64,000 bases of DNA from Margaritifera margaritifera (GCA_029931535.1 JAQPZY010001664.1:2760001-2824000), one strand, 5' to 3'. Shown: positions 48,560 to 59,560, numbered from the stretch's first letter. The notes: generated from the sequence alone by a model not told the origin. Numbers and translations: made by a program.

Positions 48560-49345
48560 TATGGCATTGTGTCCATCATCAGTCATCTGTCTTGTTACCA
48601 TTCTGGAGGCTGTGATTTTAATCAATTTTGATCAAACTTGGCATATAGGTTTGTGTATTAAATATCTCAGATGACTTCAAATATGAGCAAGATTTATGCA
48701 TGTTAATGAGGTGATTTTGCATCTGATTGGCTGAGCTTGTTACCACTTTTGAGGCTGTATTTCTGATGTAATTTTGATTATAGTTGGAATATATGATTTT
48801 ATCAAGATGATCTCGGACAGATTCAGTAATGAGCAAGATCCATGCATATTAATGAGGTTATCTTGCATCTGATTGACTGAGCTTCTTACCAATCTAGATT
48901 ATATATTTCTGATCCAATTCTGATAATACTTGGAATATATACTTATATTATCGAGATCTCAGACAAATTTGATATTCAGTGGGATTCATGCATATTAATG
49001 ATGTAATCTTTTATCTGATTGGCTGAGCTTGTTACCACTCTGGAATCCATATTTCTGATCAGATTTTTATCAGACATGGAATAATATATACTTGTATCAT
49101 CAGGATCTTGGAAAATTTTGATAAGGATTGAGATCCACACATATGCATGAAGTCATCTTCCATCTAATATGTTGAGCTTGTTACCATTCTGGAAACAGTA
49201 TTTCTGATCCAGTCTTTATCAAACTTGGAATATGGGCTTATATCATCAAGCATTTGGATGAGTTCGATATTGAGCAAGATCCACACATATTAATTGGTAA
49301 ATATACTTAAATCATCAAGGTGTTTGATTATGAGCAAGATTTGCA
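48560..49345 (+). repeat. ~147-bp tandem array, five to six copies
   Basis: The anchor gagcttgttaccattctgga or a variant lies near 48,590, 48,738, 48,883, 49,029 and 49,177, so the period is 145-148 bp. Units carry tttctgatccaattttgatc, aaacttggaatat, tatcatcaagatctcgga and gagcaagatccatgcatatt. The last unit is partial. Confidence 0.82.
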
Positions 49346-50515
49346 CATATTAATGAAATTCAGTGCAGTTAGAATTCTCCGATTGTATGCAATTTAAACA
49401 ACTTTTTTTGCTATTAAAAGACCTCTTCTCTGTCTCAAAATTGAAAGCAAAGCTGGGGAAGTAATCCATGATATTGAATTTTGAGAATCACATATTTCAG
49501 ATTACAGACTTCTTCCCCTTGTACAAAATTATGAAAACCAATATTTAAAAAAATGTTAGAACACAAAATGCATAAATTGCTGTAGAACTATACCCCTCGA
49601 GATTTGTTAATGATTTGTTATTTAAAACTGAAGAAAAAGTAGAAAATAAAAATATTGTTAGAGAAAATGTACAATTGCAGGCTAGTATAAACTATGTGCA
49701 ATGTTGTAATTAAGGATCAGAATTATTTTACATAGTTATTGATATTTATTTGCAAGTAATTTTTGTTGTTGTTGCTAATCTTGATTTTGATCCATAAAAA
49801 TATATTTCATGTAAAAGGCATGCCTAAGTTTATACTTAATTAAAAGAGAATTATTTCTAAAAACTTTGACACGTTTGAAATTCTTATATATTTGAAAGCA
49901 ATTTTGATATGTTTGGTGAAATAGAGTTTGACAGTTGCTAGTATTGCCTTGTTAAAATGACTGAAACATTTGTCATTTATATGATATCACATGTATTTTG
50001 TGGCATTACTCACAAATTATTTGGAATTAATATTTTTTTATTTCTAGCTTTTAACGAAAAATATACCCAAATATGCTTTTCTACTTAAACACTTTCAATT
50101 TTATTACAAAGAGTAAAGAAATTGTGGCCTAAAAGCAAAAGAAACAAACAGCCTGTCAAAATCAACATGATATAAAGTTTGGGTGGTAGTGTGTATATGT
50201 TGTCTTCTTACAAATACTACATAAGCCTGCTTAGTGAAACAATCAGCTGTTGAGTTATGTTAGCCAGTTGAGTTAAATCAGGCCCACATGAGACTCTTGT
50301 TGGAACTTTGATTTTGGTTGGCACTATGTAGCAATTATTGTGCTGAGGTGTCATTAAATGCTAATACATACATACGTATAGCACAGCCAATATATGGTAG
50401 GTTGTAAATTACAAATTATTTGTTAAAAATTTTGTCATTTTGTTTCACAGGATTGTTATTGGAGATATTAAAACCATGCAACTTTTTTTCATTCTCATTA
50501 TATAGCATCCTCGTC
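49346..50515. other. Intron sequence without recognised feature
   Basis: AT-rich intron. Nothing supported was found. Confidence 0.4.
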
Positions 50516-50516
50516 C

Positions 50517-50650
50517 TTTTACATCCAGTCTCTCCTAGGTAACAAGTGTTTTCATATCAGTGACATCATAATGTAATCATATCATGTTACATCCAGTCTC
50601 TCCCAGGTAACAAGTGGTGTCATATCAGTGACATCATAATGAAATCACAT
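50517..50650 (+). repeat. 68-bp tandem duplication
   Basis: ttacatccagtctctccta at 50,519 is repeated as ttacatccagtctctccca at 50,587, followed in both by ggtaacaagtg, catatcagtgacatcataat. About six mismatches over 64 bp. Confidence 0.9.
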
Positions 50651-50734
50651 AATTTTATGTGGCACAGTATGCATTGATTTTACAAAAGTCGATATTCTTA
50701 AATGAGTTGGATTTCAAGTGTTTCATGACATGAA

Positions 50735-51200
50735 ATCATTTCATGGAGTTATGTCCACCCTCCTCTAATTGCCAGTCATCATGACTTTCCAAGGTTTGTT
50801 GGATTTCATCCAGTTTGCTATGTGGCTTCATATTGATGTAATCTTTAATAAGTTTGACAAAATTGTTTTGCAAAAGCTACATCCCAGAATATCAATTCTC
50901 CTTAATTTGATTTCTGAAGCATTATGTTACCAAGAATTGTTTGATTTCAACCAAATTTTGGCATATATCTTTATATTGATGAGACCTTGAAGGAGTTTAA
51001 TTTCTAGTATTCCACAAAGTCATTTAGGTGAGTTATGGCTCCAGCTCTCCCAGCCTCCGAATTTTGGTTTCTGCAGCATAACTTTTACCAAGGATTCTTT
51101 GGCATGTACATTTATACCTTGAGTCAATTTAGATTCCAGTCTTCCACAGTGTCATTTAGACAAGTTATGGCATCAGGCTGCCCATCCTTCTAACTTTGGT
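50735..51200 (+). repeat. ~140-bp degenerate repeat, three copies
   Basis: ccaaggtttgttggatttca (~50,791), ccaagaattgtttgatttca (~50,931) and accaaggattctttggcatg (~51,078) each precede a tttatattgatgagacctt-type step, then ttccacaaagtcatttagg...gagttatgg. A related single unit may lie at 48,000-48,240. Confidence 0.65.
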
Positions 51201-51988
51201 TTAGGGCCCACGGATGTCCGTCTTCTCCTGTTTATGTTTCCCAGCATACATTTCTCTCTCTAAAAAACTATTAATGAAATTATAGTGAGTCAGCCCATTG
51301 CAATGCACCCACTACTAATAGCTCTATATTTGTTATTGTTTCATATATTGCCCGAAATGAACTTAAATTGTTTATGCAGCTTTAAAGGTACGTTTACATC
51401 AAAAAATACTTCACCATGACCAAAATGCTACTCCTACACCAATGACTTGCTAATTACATTTTGCTATGTTGTCCATTAAACCCTATACATACATACATAT
51501 ATTTATTTGTGAACATAAATTCACCAAATGTGTCTGTTATTCCTTAAATGTTTTGAGATTGTAGGTATTTGTTGTAACAATTTGGTTGTGGTTAACAATG
51601 GTCGAGACATTTGTACAGTAGGCTGCTATCAGGGTATGCTTAAATTCAACATTTGTTTTTCTTTATGTCTTCTCATTTACAAGTTAATTAAGAATGAAAT
51701 TCAAAATAGACTGGTGCTGTGTTACAATTCCCTGATGTCATTGCCTGTCTTGAAAGATAGTATAGACTTTTATTATGCACATTTAAGGTTGGTTGTAGCA
51801 TGTAAATATGATATAGTCACTTCTGTTGAGTGCTGTGTCATAAATGCTATGTTTTTTGGATATATACTACATGCAATACATAGATTATAAGTTTTTATGG
51901 ATGGAACTTAAAAGACGTGTTTTTATGAACCACTAATTGTTTAGTAGACCAATGTCATGCAAATTGAAACATTATCTTCTGTTTGTAG
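51201..51988. other. Intron sequence without recognised feature
   Basis: The 120-codon frame at 51,528-51,890 is Cys-rich and hydrophobic by translation but has no start context, splice sites or homology that I recognise. It is taken as chance. Confidence 0.4.
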
Positions 51989-52186
51989 ATAATGGATGAA
52001 GCCAAAAGACTTTTGCTCTGGTGCGCCACCCCAGATGCTGTTGTTCGGCTTGAAAGATGTTGTCTGGTACCACAGGAGAGGAAAGTTATAACACAGATGT
52101 ACATGAAGGAGCAGTGTCATGACAATTTAGCTCAGTATCTCCATTTCAAGCTAAAGATTAAGAACACAGAAGAACTGTTTGCACAG
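51989..52186 (+). CDS. RNF213: RNF213-like exon 10
   Basis: This phase 0/0 exon has 66 codons: IMDEAKRLLLWCATPDAVVR, then LERCCLVPQERKVITQMYMK, then a helical tail ending LFAQ. CATPDAVVRL is identical in vertebrate RNF213, where it follows a similar EEAKSILLN helix. The acceptor is ctgtttgtag and the donor is cag|gtattt. Predicted to be helical and cytosolic; no membrane segment is seen. It is paired with exon 11 across a short 418-bp intron. Confidence 0.95.
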
Positions 52187-52604
52187 GTATTTTAAAAATA
52201 GTCGTATTTGTAAGTAGATAGATATTTTGGTGGGCAGGTAAATAAGCATGACAAAGATAGCTTGGAATTTCATGTGTATGTACAAATGTACATTAACATG
52301 TACATGATCATAGACTAATTAATAGACATTTGGTTAGATGTTAATTAGATTCAGAAGTGTAATAAATGTCAACATTCCATTAATGCCTATTCCATATTTG
52401 CATCATATGAGAGAGAATGGGGGCACTTTGTTCAAATAATTACTCGCTATGAAATGTTGCTGTGAACTGTATATAGTTCAGGTATACATTAAACCCTTGA
52501 ACTATCTTAAATAATGACTTTTGTAAATTAAGTTATACAACTGATACAACATAATATGTTTGGACAGCCTCATTTATTGATTTATTTTATTTATTCTTTT
52601 TTAG

Positions 52605-52741
52605 ATAACAACCCACTCCAAGCTTCTATCAACAGCAGACAAGTCAGATATACACCAGGCTGTAGGAATTCCACCTGAGAGGATTGCACTAGAAACTCTT
52701 CAGTCTTTTGACACTGAGCAGCAGTTCAGCCGAAAAATCAG
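52605..52741 (+). CDS. RNF213: RNF213-like exon 11
   Basis: The acceptor is a good polypyrimidine tract ending ctttttttag. The exon reads ITTHSKLLSTADKSDIHQAV, then IPPERIALETLQSFDTEQQF, and ends in a split arginine codon at ag|gtacaa, phase 2. Vertebrate RNF213 has EITTFSRLL and LQQFDTEYSF at the matching places. Its phases fit exons 10 and 12. Confidence 0.93.
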
Positions 52742-53519
52742 GTACAATGTACATGACCTTTTTATGTATACTTTTATACACACAGGCACTTTGGGGGGGG
52801 GGGGCAGGACAGTAAATTCAGTTGAATGAATTGTTAGTTTATTTTACCCCTCGCAGTTCTTTGTATATTGTGCTCAGTTAAATAAATATAAAGCTTTCAT
52901 TCAAATCCATCTCAAACTTATCATACCTTTTCCTCCAGTAGGGACCCTTAAAAGGCATTAGCACACAAAAAAGTTCAAAAAGTCAATTTGAAATTTTGAC
53001 TAAATGCCATTATGTATTTAAAAAGACAAGGTGAGAAACAAACCCAGTCAGGTCCCAGCAGATGTCGTTTTTTGTGTTGAATTTACCCAAACTGCCCAAT
53101 GCAGACAAACAAATGACCTATGCAGAAGTAAATAAACCTTTTTTCTATTAATGCAAGTGAACCCTGCCGTAACATGCCTCATTATAACATAAATTTGGAT
53201 ATAACACCATTGTGTCATGGCTCCCAAGTTTTTGTTTTATATGTCCCTTATTCACCAACAGTACTAAAAGCATTAGCCAAGCTGACAAATAGATAAAAGT
53301 AATTCTGTTAATTTTCAGAAACCTATAGCTTACAGATCATAATTTATTTTTTTATACATTCATTTTTATCTGGCACCGGGCAGTCTTAATCCCGATTGTT
53401 ATTGTTAAATAAATTGGCAGGTAGTAGAATTATTACTATATGCTTGACTGGCATTTTGTTCATTTTCCCACACAGATACACATACTCATACATGCATTCA
53501 TAGAACTTTCAATCATTCT
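52742..53519. other. Intron sequence with a poly-G run
   Basis: A run of 12 G lies at 52,793-52,804. No gene or element recognised. Confidence 0.4.
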
Positions 53520-53790
53520 CTTTAAACCATGGTTCTGTACATAATGCATTATTCTCGCTATGACATGGTTTATTATATAGTGCATTCATTAAATTTTTGA
53601 TCATTCTTGCTATAGCACAGTTCTGTACATAATGCATTCATAAGATTTTCACTTATTCTTGCTATGATATGGTTTATTATATAGCACATTCATCAAATTT
53701 TCAATCATTCTTGCTACAGCATTGTTCTGTACATAATGCATTCATCACATTTTCGATCATTCTCCTTAGAACATGGTTTCGTACAAAATG
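53520..53790 (+). repeat. ~51-bp tandem repeat in alternating dimers, about six units
   Basis: Two unit types alternate: ggttctgtacataatgcatt (~53,530, 53,622, 53,725) and atggtttattatatagtgca (~53,566, 53,668). Each pair spans about 100 bp, and tttgatcattcttgctat lies between. Confidence 0.75.
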
Positions 53791-53839
53791 CTATTAGTTT
53801 CAAGTGATCTACACATACCATGAGGAGGGGGCTTATGGT

Positions 53840-54300
53840 GTTACCCATGTCCATTCAACAATCATGTCCCATCTTGTCTCATCCTGCCTGCTGCCATGCA
53901 TTCACCCATGTCTGAATGGAATATTCCGTATACAGGTTTTAAATATTATATCGGCATGTCATATATGCTTGGCAAAATATGTGTAACAAGCTTCAGACTC
54001 ATCATTGGAGAGTGGCATCCATTATATAGAACTAATCACAGTGGTGAGGAGATATTGTATTGTTCACATATACGACACACATGCATACCTCCTGAATGGT
54101 GAAACTTGACCAGAGTGCATACCCTGCCAGTGTCCACTGACAGTGGAATACATTCTTGTCAAGTGTATCGACTTTCATCTTGTGAGTCAGAAGTTTTTTT
54201 ATATCAACTCAATTAAGAAGCTTTTTGATGATGTATCACCAGAGAAAATCTTGGAAATCTAAAAGAGTGATTTATATAACAAATGTTTACCCTGTATTTT
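53840..54300 (+). mobile_element. I-clade LINE 3' fragment (RNase H tail)
   Basis: In shifting frames it reads SPMSEWNIPYTGFKYYI, IIGEWHPLYRTNHSGEEIL, then a CxxC-type PVSTDSGIHSCQVY stretch and LFDDVSPEKILEI. EWHPLYRTN and the C-terminal zinc-like region continue where copies 1 and 2 stop, showing the missing 3' end of that family. Heavily 5'-truncated. Confidence 0.75.
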
Positions 54301-54771
54301 AAGGATTTGATATTTTTTCCTTTATCTTTTTATTTTGTCTACTTTTTAAATTTTCTTAACATCTTTCAATTTTATCTTTTATCTTGTAGAACTATATGTG
54401 TTTGTTTATTTGGAAGGGTTTATATTCCTATGACTTGATAATAAGAAATCCCAGCTTGAGTTTAAATTTCACCATTTTGTCATCAAATTTGATTGATTAG
54501 TGGCCTCTGTTTTGACTTAAAACTTTTGCTGTTGCATATTGATCCAAGCTTGCTTCAATTGCATCATATTTGTGGAGGCATCCTTGTTGCATTGATACAT
54601 TTCTTGTTTGCCTCACCTTCAATAGCACATAACTTAACATATGAATGTTCCTCAGGCAATCGCAGTTGCAGTGGCATCAACAAAGGTAAGAGCTTGCTCA
54701 CAGGTCTTTTAGTGCCATAATTGGTGGGTGCAAGGGATACATCATGGCATTTTTCACAGCATTATACCTTT

Positions 54772-56078
54772 AGCCATGAAAGTTGCATTCAATGTGTCTA
54801 ATGGTATATAAATCATGAAAGTTGCATTCAATGTGTGTCTAATGGTATATAAATCATGAAAGTTTAAAGTGTCTAATGGTATATAAATCATGAAAGTTTC
54901 ATTCAATGTGTCTGATGGCATATAAATCATGAAAGTTGCATTCAGTGAGTGTCTGATGGTATATAAATCATGAAAGTTTCATTCAATGTGTCTGATGGCA
55001 TATAAATCATGAAAGTTTCATTCAATGTGTCTGATGGCATATAAATCATGAAAGTTTCATTCAATGTGTCTGATGGCATATAAATCATGAAAGTTTCATT
55101 CAATGTGTCTGATGGCATATAAATCATGAAAGTTTCATTCAATGTGTCTGATGGCATATAAATCATGAAAGTTTCATTCAATGTGTCTGATGGCATATAA
55201 ATCATGAAAGTTTCATTCAATGTGTCTGATGGCATATAAATCATGAAAGTTTCATTCAATGTGTCTGATGGCATATAAATCATGAAAGTTTCATTCAATG
55301 TGTCTGATGGCATATAAGTCATGAAAGTTTCATTCAATGTGTCTGATGGGATATAAATCATGAAAGTTTCATTCAATGTGTGTCTAATGGTATATAATGG
55401 TCTACTTGACTATTGTAACTCAATTATATCTGGTTCGTCTCAGTATCTACTCCAGAAACTTCAAAAAGTTCAAAACACAGCTGCTCGGATCATTCTTAGA
55501 GTACCATGAACAGAGCACACCTCCCCCTGCTCTGTACCCTACACTGGCTACCCATTCGATCCAGAATCAAACACAAAATTTGTTCTCTGTGCTACGTTTC
55601 ATTGACTGGCTCCAGTCCAACATACCTATCTCACCTCACCCATGTGTACACACCAGCAAGATACTTATGCTCCTCTTCCGACACTCGTATTCTCATTATT
55701 CCAATTATCAAAATGAAGTCATATGGACAACATTCTTTTGCATACCAGGGCCCAGCAACTTGGAACGAATTACCCACTGAAGTTAGACACAAAGTCACAG
55801 TGATCTCATTCAAGAGTGCTCTTAAAACTCACCTATTTCGACTGCAAGAATAGACTAAAGACTTAATAATGTTTCCTTACCTTTACTATTTTCAGCATGT
55901 TTTTGTTTTCTAATTTCATGGTGTTTGCTTTTCGTAATCATATCTTTATATATGTTTTTCGGTGTTATCTAATGTTGTGAAGCGCTTAGAGCTTCTAAAG
56001 ATTAGGCGCTATACAAAGTCCTAATTATTATTATTATTATTATAAATCATGAAAGTTGCATTCAATGTGTGTCTAGTA
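54772..56078. repeat. 39-bp satellite, ~16 units, split by a LINE
   Basis: The unit is about atgaaagtttcattcaatgt + gtctgatggcatataaatc. The middle (54,960-55,375) is nearly identical from unit to unit; the left edge has gttgcattc and taatggtata variants. The block is interrupted at ~55,397 and resumes at ~56,043 with aatcatgaaagttgcattc. On the minus strand a 13-residue frame is open for 144 codons (54,942-55,376), a by-product of a unit divisible by three. Confidence 0.93.
55397..56043 (+). mobile_element. CR1/L2-like LINE 3' end inserted in the 39-bp satellite (family A)
   Basis: It starts in the RT thumb: LDYCNSIISGSSQYLLQKLQ, NTAARIILRVP, then a stop or frame change. 55,506-55,853 continues LPLLCTLHWLPIRSRIKHKI, GPATWNELPTEVRHK and ISFKSALKTHLFRLQE. 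The 3' UTR ends gcgctatacaaagtcctaat + (ATT)5-6. Both edges are in satellite sequence (gtatataa|tgg ... attat|aaatcatg), so it transposed into the array. Better preserved than the copy at 10,025. Confidence 0.9.
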
Positions 56079-57998
56079 TAGGTTTGAGAGGAAAACAACT
56101 TCATATAGGCCATATTAATATACAAGGACTCAGAAATAAAACTTATGAAATGAAATACACATGTCTATGTAATGAAAGAAAAACTAATGTTTAAACTGTG
56201 GCTGTAAGAATAATTGTAACAATGATCATTGTGAACATAGTTACAATACTGTTAATGTATCCTTGAGTGCCTCTAATAATAACAATGATGTAAATCTCAT
56301 GAATTTTGGAGTTTCTGGTAAGGGTTTATACATAGGTCATTTAAATATTCAGGGTACCGGTATTCATGGAAAGATTGATCAAGTAAAGTTATTGTTAACC
56401 TCAAAAGATGATGTAAATAACTATTGATCCATCTCTATCCTTCCTTGTCTTTTCAAATTACTAGAAAAAAATGTGCATGATTCTTTTATGAACTATTTGA
56501 AGACTTATAATCTTTTTAATGATAATCAGTCTGGCTTTTGACAAAATCACTCGTGCAAAACTGCACTCGTATCTATGATTGATAAATGACTACAAGCATT
56601 TGATAAAGGAGAAATGGTTGGTACTATTATGGTTGATTTTCGTACAGTTTTTGATCTTGTAGACCATGAAATTTTGCTTGAAAAACTGAAAATCTATCAA
56701 TGTAATGAAAATTCCCTAAACTGGTTTAGTTCTTACTTAACTGATAGAAAAAGTATGTTTAAATGGTCAACTTTCTGAAGTAAAAATATTTGGACCTCTG
56801 TTATTCATTCTATTTATTAATGACTTACTCCTTAAGATAGGAAATTCAGTTTATTCTACTGACTTCTATGCAGATGACACTACACTATCAGAGTCAAGTA
56901 AAACCAAAACTTAACTTGAAAATAACTTACAAGATGCTCTAAACAGACTTGAAGTATGGAGCAAGGAAAACAGTATGATTATAAATACAGAAAAAACAAA
57001 AGCCATACTAGTTACAACACAACAAAAAAGAGCAAGCTAGATAGTGATAAACTCCAAGTTCTATTTGACAATGTTAACCTGAATATGACCTCTCATGATA
57101 AAATTCTTGGTGTATTTGTATGTAACAATCTAACCTGGTCTATTCACATTAAATATGTTTCAAAAAAAGGTTAATTCTTATCTTTGGCTACTTAAGAAAA
57201 TCAGAACATTCATTCCTTTTTAGTACAGGGTCATCTTTTATAAAAGTTATATAAAGCCATATTTGGACTATTGTAATGTAATTTGGGGGTAATGCCTCCA
57301 ATTCAAATGTAACAAAACTTTTAATATTCCAAAAGAGGGCATGCCATTTAATTCTAGATCAATGTATAGACAATTTTCTGCACACAATGAATTATATAAA
57401 AATGTTACCAATATATGAAAGAATATTCTTTAGAAAGGCCAAATTTATGTATAAAGTGACCAGAAAAGCCATTCCTGTCTATCTATGCAATATCTTTCAC
57501 CAAAGAGATGCTGATGGTACTCCAAATTTAAGGTCTGTTAGAAGTAAAAATTACATTATACCAGAGCCAAAGAAGGAATTGTTTAAAAAGAGCTTTCAGT
57601 ATACTGGTCCACTGGTATGGAACATTATTCCCAGTGACATAAGGCAGGCTCCTTGCATTTCATCTTTTCATAATCAGTGTCTTAAATGAATGAAATCTTG
57701 TGACATTCGAACAGGTCTAAGTAATATAAATACCTCCTGCTTATTTCTGATTATACATCTTTTTCACAGATAAATTTTTCAATACAATATGATAATTTTT
57801 TTATTTTTATGTGGTCACTGATGCTTGTGTATTACAAGCTTGAAATTTTGTTTGATTCTGAGAATAACTCAGTTGTTAGTGTTAAGCCAAGTTGTTGTCA
57901 CATTGTGCTGTATATACTGTATATATTGTACAAAACAATGTAACTAATTGAGTTACCTTCTCTAAATAAAGTCGTTATTATTATTATTATTATTATTA
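56079..57998 (+). mobile_element. LINE family B, internally deleted, with (ATT)n tail
   Basis: 56,190-56,420 keeps a Cys-rich start and GKGLYIGHLNIQG, the beginning of an APE endonuclease. It joins almost in frame to VNNY and SISILPCLFKLLEKN, the RT fingers, so nearly the whole endonuclease is gone. RT blocks follow with stops: QSGF, TIMVDFRTVFDLVDHEILLE, a FYADDTTL box at ~56,867, the EKTKA block, and the C-terminus 57,387-57,689 with KKSFQYTGPLVWNIIPSDIR. The 3' end is ctctaaataaagtcgttatt + (ATT)n. Confidence 0.88.
56598..57689 (+). pseudogene. LINE family B reverse transcriptase relic
   Basis: The catalytic boxes are visible but in different frames: a VDFRTVFDLVDHE block (expected DFxKAFDxVxH; K and A changed) and FYADDTTLSES. 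The 100-codon C-terminal frame has RKAKFMYKVTRKAIPVYLCN and an FxxSxxYxGxLVWNxIP motif. More than five stops or shifts intervene, so no product is expected. Confidence 0.85.
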
Positions 57999-58395
57999 TT
58001 AACAGACTTAAATTTCGAGCTGTCACAGATCAAGTCATAGGACACAGCATTTACTAATTGAGTTACTTCTCTAAATAAAGTCGTTATTATGATGATTATT
58101 ATTATTATTATGATTGAATTACTTAAATTTCCAGCTGTCACAGGATGCGGCATTTACTAATTGAGTTACTTCTCTAAATAAAGTCTTTATTATGATGATT
58201 ATTATTATTATTATGATTGACAGACTTAAATTTCCAGCTGTCACAGGTCAAGTCACAGGATGCGGCATTTACTAATTGAGTTACTTCTCTAAATAAAGTC
58301 TTTATTATGATGATTATTATTATTATTATGATTGACAGACTTAAATTTCCAGCTGTCACAGGTCAAGTCACAGGATGCAGCATTTACTAATTGAG
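57945..58395 (+). repeat. Tandem copies of the LINE family B 3' tail, ~110-bp units
   Basis: Four units of actaattgagttacttctct, aaataaagtc(g/t)ttattatgat, an ATT run, gacttaaatttccagctgtc and acaggtcaagtcacaggatg follow each other with ATT runs at ~57,975-58,000, ~58,097, ~58,199 and ~58,317. The unit joins LINE tail to a non-LINE flank (the cagctgtcacagg part). Confidence 0.88.
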
Positions 58396-58611
58396 GGAGA
58401 TTGATGATTCCCAGTAATAGTTGGTAAACAAATGGCAGTTGTCATTATAGGTTGACAGTGTAGGATTCCTAGTGATCATAAGATGAATGCCAAATATAAA
58501 ATTTTACTAACAGCATGCCGAAGATTCCTAATTACAGTTTACCAAAAGATCAAATAATACGGTCAAATATGGCAACAAGTCAAATCATAATTTTCTATGT
58601 TTATGTTCTAG

Positions 58612-58819
58612 ATCTTTCTTTGAGTCAAACCCTGAGGAAGAGTCGATTCTTGTCGTTCAGTGTGACTCGGGTGACACCAATGCCAACTTGGTGGCCTGTG
58701 CAAGATACTGTACCCTGGATGAACACCAACAGATGAAGGAAAGAAGAACAGCTCCCTGCCATGTTGTATTGATCATACAGTTGCCCAGGATTGCAGGGGG
58801 GTGTTTTACTGGTTTCCAG
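58612..58819 (+). CDS. RNF213: RNF213-like exon 12, last exon in window
   Basis: The longest exon seen: 69 codons after completing the split arginine. It contains SFFESNPEEESILVVQCDSG, NLVACARYCTLDEH, and HVVLIIQLPRIAGGCFTGFQ before cag|gttaat, phase 0. The vertebrate counterpart has LIFQTD, LIASAKY and a FVYFITKLSR strand leading to VGFHGGLW. The two hydrophobic strands look like the core of a further degenerate AAA unit (probably AAA6). The next exon should begin with the GLW/VHIDD segment and was not found before 64,000, so the following intron is over 5.1 kb. Confidence 0.95.
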
Positions 58820-59446
58820 GTTAATTTTAAAGACATATACAAATTTGACTTGGTCTAAGATGATTGTATTAGCTTCCTCATGATCAAATGCTATCCAGTT
58901 TCATTGGAAAAGATGTAATCAGTAATTAGTAAATATAATTCAAACGACCACGTAAACACAGTGATTTCATGGTTTTAATGTGTTGATATATATATATATA
59001 TCAACACTCCTAGTTGCAGCTAAAAATAAAGAATTGGAGAGTGAAAATGGTAAAATGGTCACCGTGTGGCAACCTGAATCATAATGCAGCAAGTATAAAA
59101 TGACAGCACTTTCTGATTTCAAGTATATACACAGTTTTTACATTAAGATGGCAGATGCAGTTTAATTCACAGCATACTCCTTGATTTTGAGTCTGCTGGT
59201 TCCTACATCAAGTTTTTATCTTGTGACAAGTCTGGCTTACACCCCATATAAAGTATCCAGTTTACTACATGACCTGTGCAGTTAATGGTATAGATCTGGA
59301 AAAATGTTGACATGGAGACAAATACAGAAAATTTAGTTGGAAGTACAATTTGAATCACTCCAACTGGCATAAATGTAGATGTGGTTAAGGCTTTATCATT
59401 AATATCAACTATCATCATAAGAAAAGAAAGGTTAAGGCCATTTACC
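58820..59446. other. Intron sequence without recognised feature
   Basis: AT-rich intron after exon 12; one (AT)n run at 58,987-59,000. Confidence 0.4.
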
Positions 59447-59560
59447 AGTGAATTTCAGGCCAAGCAGTATGTAGGAAGATGATTTAGAGAACTTTGGATA
59501 GTGAATTTCAGGCCAAGCAGTATGTGGGAAGATGGTTTAGAGAACTTTGGATAGTGAATT
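59447..59560 (+). repeat. 53-bp tandem duplication
   Basis: agtgaatttcaggccaagca begins at 59,447 and 59,500, with the start of a third unit at 59,553. The two full units differ at about two positions, so the duplication is young. Confidence 0.92.

Larger units (their letters stand above)
1955..58819 (+). other. RNF213: RNF213 (mysterin)-like gene, internal portion, 12 exons
   Basis: Twelve exons joined by canonical GT-AG introns give 1,665 nt, exactly 555 codons, without a stop. Splice phases agree at every junction. Landmarks match vertebrate RNF213 in order: GISNWALDPAKMNRGI, EFFGLRD, FGSSFPSDQEYTQ, YVDLGLGTHRVKCRVH, FPIPLINRLEKH, FMGYHADTCSS, CATPDAVVRL, LVACARYC. RNF213 is a ~590-kDa cytosolic protein with a dynein-like ring of six AAA units and a RING E3 module; in vertebrates it acts in lipid-droplet, angiogenic and antimicrobial ubiquitylation. 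The part seen covers the end of a catalytic AAA unit, a degenerate AAA unit and the following core segment. Introns range from ~0.4 to ~10.3 kb. Both gene ends lie outside the window. Paralogues are common in invertebrates, so one-to-one orthology with the vertebrate gene is not shown. Confidence 0.95.

Noticed and set aside
51528..51890. 120-codon plus-strand frame as a small intronic gene
   Set aside because: No recognisable domain, and neighbouring sequence is ordinary intron; a frame this long is plausible by chance in 64 kb.
54942..55376. 144-codon minus-strand frame with a 13-residue repeat
   Set aside because: By-product of the 39-bp satellite, whose length is divisible by three.
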